Origin: an uncultured Veillonella sp.
GTDB lineage: Bacteria > Bacillota > Negativicutes > Veillonellales > Veillonellaceae
NCBI RefSeq assembly: GCF_915069625.1
Contig: NZ_CAJZFD010000045.1
Span: 1 to 12,522, forward strand
DNA length: 12,522 nucleotides
Direction: 5' to 3'
The notes beneath the pieces were generated by a model. It did not search any database, had not been told where the DNA came from, and saw only the letters and a program-made list of their open reading frames with translations. The position numbers and the translations under genes were made by a program. Each line of letters opens with the position of its first letter. Positions within the stretch are counted from its first letter, which is position 1. Of this stretch, positions 7,934-12,522 are shown in pieces.

Positions 7934-7942
7934 ATTATATCA
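7934..7942 (-). promoter_or_regulatory. Extended -10 promoter for ftsH
   Basis: TGATATAAT on the minus strand is a perfect extended -10, located just after the hpt stop. No good -35 is present. The predicted start is near 7927, almost at the foot of the hairpin at 7902-7930, leaving a leader of about 68 nt. Confidence 0.55.
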
Positions 7943-7947
7943 TATTT

Positions 7948-8493
7948 TTAATTTTGATACATTTCTTCCTTCAAAATACCGATATATGGTAAGTGACGAT
8001 ATTTTTCTGCGTAGTCTAAACCATAACCAATAACAAAGTAATCAGGAATAATAAAGCCTACATAGTCAACATTTACGTCCATCTTACGGCGATCTGGTTT
8101 ATTCAACAACGCTGCAAGGCGTACGCTTTTAGCACCACGAGCATGTAAATTTTCTAATAAATAATGTAATGTTGTACCAGTATCTACGATATCTTCAACA
8201 ACAAGTACATGCTTACCCTCTACAGAGCGATCTAAATCTTTTAAAATTCGTACTACCCCTGTACTTGTTGTGCCGCTACCATAGCTAGAGCAAGAAATAA
8301 AGTCAAAACTTACATCTACACTATCATCAATAGCGCGTGCTAAGTCTGTAAAGAAAACGACAGCGCCCTTTAACACCCCTACAAGCACAACTGATTCATT
8401 TTTATAGTCTTCGCTAATTGCTTTACCCAACTCTGCTACACGAGCTTGTAATTGTTCCGCTGTATATAAAATCTCTTTTGCATCTTGATGCAT
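7948..8493 (-). CDS. hpt: Hypoxanthine phosphoribosyltransferase
   Basis: Purine salvage: transfers phosphoribose from PRPP to hypoxanthine (and usually guanine) to give IMP/GMP in the cytoplasm. The 181 residues match the bacterial family. Visible motifs are LKGA (41-44, pyrophosphate-binding loop), the mobile loop SSYGSGTTSTG (69-79), the PRPP loop VLVVEDIVDTGTTL (96-109) and the base-binding end DYFVIGYGLDYAEKYRHLPYI (151-171). The ATG at 8493 is preceded by GGAGG at 8 nt. It starts 23 nt after the tilS stop and is followed by ftsH; tilS-hpt-ftsH is a long-standing Firmicutes trio and the first two are clearly co-transcribed here. Confidence 0.97.
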   Translation of the reverse strand: MHQDAKEILYTAEQLQARVAELGKAISEDYKNESVVLVGVLKGAVVFFTDLARAIDDSVDVSFDFISCSSYGSGTTSTGVVRILKDLDRSVEGKHVLVVEDIVDTGTTLHYLLENLHARGAKSVRLAALLNKPDRRKMDVNVDYVGFIIPDYFVIGYGLDYAEKYRHLPYIGILKEEMYQN

Positions 8494-8516
8494 CTATATG
8501 ACCTCCACGATTCATA

Positions 8517-9515
8517 TTAATGTTCGCAATATACTTTTATTGTATCACATTGAGCGGTTACTTTTATACTTTTAATAGTGAAAGTTTTCTCTTCCCCGGT
8601 GTTAACAATATCGAGTAATTGATCTTGATGAGCTGATGTCAGCGTTATATCTGAGTCCACAGCACTCACTAAGCGCTGCCATAAGCGCCGTTGTATCGCC
8701 AAAGATTCTTGTCGTAAGGCACGGCGAGATAAGCTCACCCCATCAGCACCTACAGTCACAAGTTTTTCAAAAGCTTGCTCCGTTAAATCAGACATAACTA
8801 GTAAATCTTCATGTACGGAATTTCCCAATCTAGCAATAGCATCTACTACATTAGGGTTAATAGCTTCTAACTCAGGTATAATACGATGCCGAATCCTATT
8901 TCGTTGGTATCGCACATCTTCATTCGTACAATCAACACAATAGGAAATCCCCTTCACCTCTAAATAAGCCAGTAAGGTTTCTTTTGTAACCTCTAACAGC
9001 GGTCTAATTACAGGAGTAGCATATTCAGAGCTTACTACAGACATGCCGGCCAAACCATTTAATCCCGAACCTCTGATGATATGTGCTAGAATCGACTCTG
9101 CTTGATCATCCTTGTGATGAGCCACCGCAACATAATCATAGTTTTCAGACTTTGCAACCTCTGTAAGCCATTGATACCGTACTTGACGCCCCATAGTTTC
9201 TTCAGACATTTTTTGTTCCTTGCTCAAGCGAGGCACATCAAATGTAGCAGAATAAAATGGTAATCCTAAATTTTCTACTTGCTGTTGGAGCCACAAAACC
9301 TCTTCCTTACTTTCAGGACGAATGCAGTGATCTACGATGGCCACACCTAGTTCATACGTTGTATGTCGATGTATGGCAATGTCTTTCAATAGATGTAATA
9401 GAGCCATTGAATCAGGTCCACCAGAGCACGCCACTAAGATTCGACTATTTTCAGGAAATAGATTATGCGATTTTAAGGTGTGATTAACGGTTCGAACGAG
9501 TGCTTTCACATTCAC
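8517..9515 (-). CDS. tilS: tRNA(Ile)-lysidine synthetase, short form
   Basis: Converts C34 of the CAU-anticodon isoleucine tRNA to lysidine with lysine and ATP, changing both decoding (AUA) and charging. Numbered from the GTG at 9515 (332 residues): PP-loop SGGPDS (31-36), HHKDDQAES (133-141), RGSGLNGLAGM (148-158) and NRIRHRIIPEL (206-216), all typical of the N-terminal ATPase domain. A helical linker domain then runs to the end. Many TilS proteins are 430-470 residues with an extra C-terminal domain; this one lacks it, as do shorter forms such as in Aquifex. The GTG at 9515 is preferred because GGAGG lies 9 nt upstream. The ATG at 9536, seven codons earlier, has no ribosome binding site. 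The start overlaps the end of the phosphatase gene by 32 bp, implying translational coupling. Confidence 0.93.
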   Translation of the reverse strand: MNVKALVRTVNHTLKSHNLFPENSRILVACSGGPDSMALLHLLKDIAIHRHTTYELGVAIVDHCIRPESKEEVLWLQQQVENLGLPFYSATFDVPRLSKEQKMSEETMGRQVRYQWLTEVAKSENYDYVAVAHHKDDQAESILAHIIRGSGLNGLAGMSVVSSEYATPVIRPLLEVTKETLLAYLEVKGISYCVDCTNEDVRYQRNRIRHRIIPELEAINPNVVDAIARLGNSVHEDLLVMSDLTEQAFEKLVTVGADGVSLSRRALRQESLAIQRRLWQRLVSAVDSDITLTSAHQDQLLDIVNTGEEKTFTIKSIKVTAQCDTIKVYCEH

Positions 9516-10380
9516 GGGCCATCGCCTCCATACCATCTTGGTCGCTCACAAATACATGAGGCACCTCATAGGCATCCATAAAGGACGTCAAAATTTCTGC
9601 ACCAGCTACAATAATATCGGCACGGCCTGCAGGTAAACCTTTTACCTGTAATCTTTCCTCGCGACTCATGTAACGCAAATTTAAAATGATGCCCTCTACT
9701 GTTTCACGACTTAATTTATGACCTTGCACCTTTGTGCCATCATAATTTTCAAGGCCTAAATCTATAGCCGCTAGCGTCGTTAAGGTACCACCAATGCCAA
9801 TAAATTCACCAAATTCGCCTTGAATCATCATCGGGTCCCAAAGGAATCGAGTTTCTTCCCATACCCGTTGAGGTCCTTCGTCAGACATAGATTGTAAACG
9901 CACTGCTCCCACTGGGTAAGAACGACTCCAATATACACCGTCTTTATTTCCTAAAGCGAGTTCTGTACTACCCCCACCAATATCGATAGTCGTATAATGA
10001 CGACCGTCATTCAACTGATCTCCCAAGGCACCATTAAATCCATAAATGGCCTCTTCATCACCTGATAAAATTCGCCATTCCATAGGGCAGTATTCGGTGA
10101 TTCGTTCCATAAATTCAAGTCCATTTTGAGCCTCACGAACAGCGCTAGTAGCAAAACCAAAGCAATAGTCCGCACCATATTGGTCTGCCAATTTTTTAAT
10201 ATCCTTAAAGGCCTGATACGATGACTCCATCGATTCAGATCGCAATGTACCATCTGCATTTCGTTGTCCCAATCGAGTAGTCCATAACTGTTTTGGCTCA
10301 TAGTGCCATATATTATTCTCATAGGTAGCCAATAATAAGCGCACTGAATTAGATCCAATATCGATAATAGCTAACTTCAT
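9484..10380 (-). CDS. ppx: Exopolyphosphatase / pppGpp phosphohydrolase family protein (Ppx/GppA, short form)
   Basis: Hydrolyses terminal phosphates of inorganic polyphosphate and/or the 5' phosphate of pppGpp; the two activities cannot be separated from sequence. In the 298 residues, the ASKHA fold shows DIGSNSVRL (7-15, phosphate loop 1), FATSAVREA with probable catalytic Glu83, SGDEEA (106-111), IDIGGGSTEL (132-141, phosphate loop 2) and GLPAGRADII near the end. It has only the two actin-like domains and no C-terminal HD-like extension (E. coli Ppx is about 510 residues). The ATG at 10380 has AAGGAG 5 nt upstream. A TATAAT box at 10417-10422 probably starts an operon running ppx-tilS-hpt. 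Confidence 0.92.
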   Translation of the reverse strand: MKLAIIDIGSNSVRLLLATYENNIWHYEPKQLWTTRLGQRNADGTLRSESMESSYQAFKDIKKLADQYGADYCFGFATSAVREAQNGLEFMERITEYCPMEWRILSGDEEAIYGFNGALGDQLNDGRHYTTIDIGGGSTELALGNKDGVYWSRSYPVGAVRLQSMSDEGPQRVWEETRFLWDPMMIQGEFGEFIGIGGTLTTLAAIDLGLENYDGTKVQGHKLSRETVEGIILNLRYMSREERLQVKGLPAGRADIIVAGAEILTSFMDAYEVPHVFVSDQDGMEAMARECESTRSNR

Positions 10381-10416
10381 AATCGCTCCTTACATAATTA
10401 GTATTCCTCTAACACT

Positions 10417-10422
10417 ATTATA
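10417..10422 (-). promoter_or_regulatory. -10 box of the probable ppx-tilS-hpt promoter
   Basis: TATAAT on the minus strand lies between the terminator of the S1-domain gene and the ppx start. A TTTACT box (4 of 6 to TTGACA) lies upstream but at 19 bp, longer than ideal. The predicted start is near 10410, giving a leader of about 30 nt. Confidence 0.5.
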
Positions 10423-10446
10423 CTGTGAATGCCTATACATAAGTAA

Positions 10447-10469
10447 AGAGATGGCTCAATGCCATCTCT
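10447..10469 (-). terminator. Probable terminator after the S1-domain gene
   Basis: AGAGATGGC, a 5-nt loop and GCCATCTCT form a perfect 9-bp stem, 5 bp past the stop codon. On the minus strand it is followed by TTTACTTA, an interrupted U-tract, so termination may be partial. Confidence 0.68.
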
Positions 10470-10474
10470 CACTA

Positions 10475-10876
10475 TTAATCTCGACGACCGCCTCGGCCTC
10501 CGCGTTTACCTTCTGTATTACGTTTTAAATCATGCAATCGTTCATTGCTATCGCGCAAGAATGATTTCATTTTGGCTTCAAAAGCCTCTGTACTTTGTTT
10601 AGATTGAACACGACGAGGACGTCGTTCTTCACTTACTGTCTCTTTAGGCTGTGTTTGACGAATAGAAAGGCCTATTTTGTTACCTTCAATAGATAAAACC
10701 TTAACCTTTACTGGATCTTCAACCTTTAATACGGCATTAATATCTTCGACATACCCATGCGCTACTTCAGAAATATGAACTAGACCTGTTTGTTTCTCTC
10801 CTAAATCAACAAATACGCCGAACTTTGTAATACCGGATACGGTACCATCAATAATGTTACCAACTTCGATTGCCAT
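10475..10876 (-). CDS. Small S1-domain RNA-binding protein (YabR/GSP13-like)
   Basis: Predicted RNA-binding protein, probably ribosome- or mRNA-associated; relatives in B. subtilis (YabR, YugI/GSP13) are small single-S1 proteins. In the 133 residues, one S1 OB-fold spans about 3-73 (GNIIDGTVSGITKFGVFVDL, then GLVHISEV and KVLSIEGNKIGLSIRQ). A hydrophilic linker follows, and then a very basic Gly/Arg tail (KRGGRGGRRD) that probably adds nonspecific RNA contacts. The ATG at 10876 has AGGAGG 4 nt upstream. It follows the divIC-like gene with a 68-nt gap, the same neighbour pair as divIC-yabR in B. subtilis, and ends with its own hairpin. A weak TTGACT box lies in the gap, but transcription from the divIC promoter seems more likely. 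Confidence 0.88.
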   Translation of the reverse strand: MAIEVGNIIDGTVSGITKFGVFVDLGEKQTGLVHISEVAHGYVEDINAVLKVEDPVKVKVLSIEGNKIGLSIRQTQPKETVSEERRPRRVQSKQSTEAFEAKMKSFLRDSNERLHDLKRNTEGKRGGRGGRRD

Positions 10877-10944
10877 GCAACCTCCTAATTAATGCGGAAA
10901 CCTCAAACTACAAACTAATGCGAATCTAAATTACTAAAGTCAAC

Positions 10945-11277
10945 CTATTTTACATAAGGTACTTCACCAGGTTTAACAAGGCCTAACTCCTCTCGAGCCA
11001 CCCCCTCGATGGTCTTTGGATCTTGCAACTTTGCCTTTTCCTGTTCTAGTTCTTCATTTCGCTGTTTTAATTCTTGCAATTGTTGCTCAATATGTTGTTT
11101 TTCTTGATATACAGCCACCAAGCGATAGGCTTGCCCTAACAATAGCAGCACCATAATCCCTATACCAATTCGCTTGATCCACATGAGGATAATACGTTGA
11201 TCCTGCGCTTTGCGATTAGGGCGAACCCGTTTGCGCGGCCTTTTTGGACGTTGTACTTCCATAGTGTCTTGACTCAT
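10945..11277 (-). CDS. divIC: DivIC/FtsB-type septum formation protein
   Basis: Bitopic membrane protein of the divisome that pairs with FtsL through a coiled coil and links to FtsQ/DivIB-type partners. From the ATG at 11277 there are 110 residues: a strongly basic cytoplasmic N-terminus (PKRPRKRVRPNRK, 11-23), one membrane segment about 37-55 (IGIGIMVLLLLGQAYRLVAV), a Glu/Gln/Lys-rich coiled coil about 57-86, and the family's terminal motif (VAREELGLVKPGEVPY, 93-108). A longer reading starting with TTG at 11289 is possible, but GGGGGA is correctly spaced for the ATG and would overlap the TTG start, so the ATG is chosen. The adjoining S1-domain gene matches the divIC-yabR pairing of Firmicutes. 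FtsB and DivIC cannot be told apart by sequence alone. Confidence 0.9.
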   Translation of the reverse strand: MSQDTMEVQRPKRPRKRVRPNRKAQDQRIILMWIKRIGIGIMVLLLLGQAYRLVAVYQEKQHIEQQLQELKQRNEELEQEKAKLQDPKTIEGVAREELGLVKPGEVPYVK

Positions 11278-11322
11278 AATGTCCCCCAAAAATATTCATC
11301 ATCTGTATACTGTCATTTTTTA

Positions 11323-11331
11323 ATTATATCA
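11323..11331 (-). promoter_or_regulatory. Extended -10 promoter for the divIC-like gene
   Basis: TGATATAAT on the minus strand, with TATGATATAAT identical over 11 nt to the element before ftsH. No clear -35. The predicted start near 11316 leaves a leader of about 39 nt before the ATG at 11277. Confidence 0.6.
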
Positions 11332-11392
11332 TAGAACCTTGTTAGGGACTAAATAAAATTATCTATAGTTTCCTTTAAGTCTATATATTATC

Positions 11393-11434
11393 TCTATATA
11401 TAGATATTTATTATCAGCACTAGATCAGCATTAG
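11393..11434. repeat. Palindrome and two tandem 11-bp repeats between ldh and divIC
   Basis: TCTATATATAGA (11393-11404) is a perfect 12-bp palindrome in an AT-rich stretch. It is followed by ATCAGCACTAG and ATCAGCATTAG, head-to-tail 11-bp copies differing at one base (11413-11423, 11424-11434). Inverted 8-bp arms TAAGTCTA and TAGACTTA (11376-11383, 11432-11439) enclose the set. The role is unknown: possible weak terminator for the dehydrogenase gene or a protein-binding region upstream of divIC. Confidence 0.45.
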
Positions 11435-11456
11435 ACTTATATAACAGATACGAGCC

Positions 11457-12404
11457 TTATAAAGACTCTGCTTTATGAGCGTATTCACGAATAACAGCGC
11501 AAGACTTTTTAAACAAAGCCAATTCCTCTTCGGTAAGCTTTAATTCAAATACATCTTCAATGCCATCTTTACCAATAACTGCTGGTGTAGATGCAAAGAT
11601 ACCTTCTTCACCATATTGTCCATCTAGATAGCAAGAACATGGCAATACTTTCTTTTCATCATGGAATACAGCGCGAATTAATTCTGTAGTTGCACTGGCA
11701 ATGCCAAATTCTGTGGAACCTTTACCGGCTAATACATGATAACCACCAATTTTAACATCATCTAGCACTTGCGTATAGTCAAGTGTAGGGAATCTATGAG
11801 GCAATTCTTGTTGTAATTCTACAAGAGGTTTTCCTTGTACATATACATGAGACCATGGCACCATAGCACTGCCGCCATGTTCACCTAAGCAATATGCTGT
11901 AATTGTACGATTACTGATATTAAAAATGCGAGCCAATTCTTTTTGTAACCGTGCAGAATCTAAAGCTGTACCACTGGAAATAATGCGTTTTGGATTCCAA
12001 TTTAAATGTTTACATAAATATGTAGCTACAACGTCAGCAGGATTAGAGATAGAAATAATAAACCCATCAAAACCAGACTTTTTAATTCGAGGGATGACAT
12101 CCTTTAGAACCTCAACGGTATCACCAAGACTTTCTAAGCGATCTTGGTATAAATTTGGTAAAGGACCTGCACTAAATACGAGAACATCGCAATCCCCACA
12201 TTCTTCAATTGGGCCAGCAGTAGCTGTCACTTTGTGAGGAATGTAGCTAACCGCATCATTGATATCCATGGCTTGTGCTTTAGCTTTTTTCTCGTCAATA
12301 TCCATCATATACAATTCATCTACTTCACCTTGTAGAGCAAGGGAAAATGCTACATGAGAACCTACATGTCCAGTGCCAATAATACCTACTTTACGTAACT
12401 TCAT
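11457..12404 (-). CDS. ldh: NAD-dependent L-2-hydroxyacid dehydrogenase, LDH/MDH superfamily, atypical specificity loop
   Basis: Interconverts a 2-hydroxyacid and a 2-oxoacid with NAD; L-lactate is the default guess. The 315 residues carry the Rossmann motif GTGHVG (10-15) with Asp35 for NAD preference, SNP (120-122), and the catalytic set in LDH numbering: Arg109 = Arg89, Asp168 = Asp149, Arg171 = Arg152, His195 = His176 (GEHGGS), Thr246 = Thr231. The specificity loop after SAG reads PLPNLYQDR. The residue at position 102, Gln in lactate and Arg in malate dehydrogenases, is Pro83, so substrate choice is not predictable. Parts of the C-terminal half (GGYHVLAGKGSTEFGIAS) recall L-2-hydroxyisocaproate dehydrogenase. 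The ATG follows AGGAGG at 5 nt. The gene stands apart from divIC by a 179-bp gap to its ATG and may be its own unit. Confidence 0.88.
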   Translation of the reverse strand: MKLRKVGIIGTGHVGSHVAFSLALQGEVDELYMMDIDEKKAKAQAMDINDAVSYIPHKVTATAGPIEECGDCDVLVFSAGPLPNLYQDRLESLGDTVEVLKDVIPRIKKSGFDGFIISISNPADVVATYLCKHLNWNPKRIISSGTALDSARLQKELARIFNISNRTITAYCLGEHGGSAMVPWSHVYVQGKPLVELQQELPHRFPTLDYTQVLDDVKIGGYHVLAGKGSTEFGIASATTELIRAVFHDEKKVLPCSCYLDGQYGEEGIFASTPAVIGKDGIEDVFELKLTEEELALFKKSCAVIREYAHKAESL

Positions 12405-12467
12405 AAGGGCCTCCTACCTGTAGTACTAAAAGATATCTATCCTCTAATACGCTTCCACTTAAATCAA

Positions 12468-12488
12468 CGGTTACAAATATATGAACCG
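12468..12488. promoter_or_regulatory. Inverted repeat upstream of the dehydrogenase gene
   Basis: CGGTT and AACCG arms are separated by 11 AT-rich bases, 64-84 bp upstream of the start codon. A second overlapping pair, GGTTA and TAACC, extends to about 12494. It could be an operator for the dehydrogenase gene. I could not identify a convincing promoter in 12405-12522. Confidence 0.3.
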
Positions 12489-12522
12489 ATAACCTTAAGC
12501 TATATTAATATACCTTAAATTT

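Noticed and set aside
9516..9536. tilS starting at the ATG at 9536
   Set aside because: No ribosome binding site precedes it, whereas GGAGG is correctly placed for the GTG at 9515 and would lie inside the longer reading.
10011..10358. 115-codon minus-strand frame within ppx
   Set aside because: Out-of-frame shadow of the phosphatase gene on the same strand, no motif and no ribosome binding site.
10877..10944. Promoter before the S1-domain gene (TTGACT box at the divIC stop)
   Set aside because: With 16-18 bp spacing the -10 would be CATTAG or worse; too weak to list as a feature.
11278..11289. divIC starting at TTG 11289
   Set aside because: The GGGGGA that would serve as ribosome binding site lies at and just after this codon and is properly spaced for the ATG at 11277.
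1..12522. Mobile element, CRISPR array, tRNA/rRNA gene, riboswitch or foreign island
   Set aside because: No transposase, integrase, direct-repeat array, tRNA-like fold or base-composition break was seen; all gaps are under 200 bp and gene content is housekeeping.

Overview
The window looks like core chromosome of a low-GC Firmicutes-type bacterium, most likely a member of the Negativicutes and probably Veillonella. This taxon call rests on base composition, protein style and gene content, read by eye without a database search. I see no phage, insertion sequence, CRISPR array, tRNA or rRNA. Twelve of the thirteen genes lie on the minus strand; only a ThrE-type transporter is on the plus strand.

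Reading in the direction of transcription (right to left): an L-2-hydroxyacid (lactate/malate-type) dehydrogenase with an unusual specificity loop (12404-11457); a DivIC/FtsB-like division protein; a small S1-domain RNA-binding protein; an exopolyphosphatase/GppA-type phosphatase; TilS (tRNA-Ile lysidine synthetase, short form); Hpt (purine salvage); FtsH (membrane AAA protease). Then comes the plus-strand ThrE-family gene, convergent with ftsH and divergent from birA. The minus-strand series resumes with BirA, CoaX (type III pantothenate kinase), DusB (tRNA dihydrouridine synthase), GreA (transcript cleavage factor) and the first 301 codons of LysS, cut by the window edge. From memory of the Bacillus subtilis map, the series divIC - S1 protein - tilS - hpt - ftsH - coaX - dusB - lysS is an old Firmicutes block. 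Here it is kept in order, with ppx, birA, greA and the opposed transporter interleaved.

The genes cover translation fidelity (LysS, TilS, DusB), transcription elongation (GreA), protein quality control (FtsH), cofactor supply (CoaX, BirA), salvage (Hpt) and division (DivIC). The least routine material is between genes. A perfect-consensus promoter (TTGACA, 17 bp, TATAAT) for greA is followed by an intrinsic-terminator-like hairpin before the greA start codon, and dusB shows the same arrangement with a weaker promoter. A 20-bp near-palindrome carrying both biotin-operator-like half-sites sits just upstream of birA. A strong hairpin lies at the predicted 5' end of the ftsH transcript. The promoters proposed for the transporter, ftsH and divIC share an extended -10 (TGnTATAAT) with no good -35.

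The window does not show an obvious new multi-gene system. The best leads are the greA and dusB leaders and the dehydrogenase, which is a possible candidate for the classical malate-lactate transhydrogenase activity of Veillonella.
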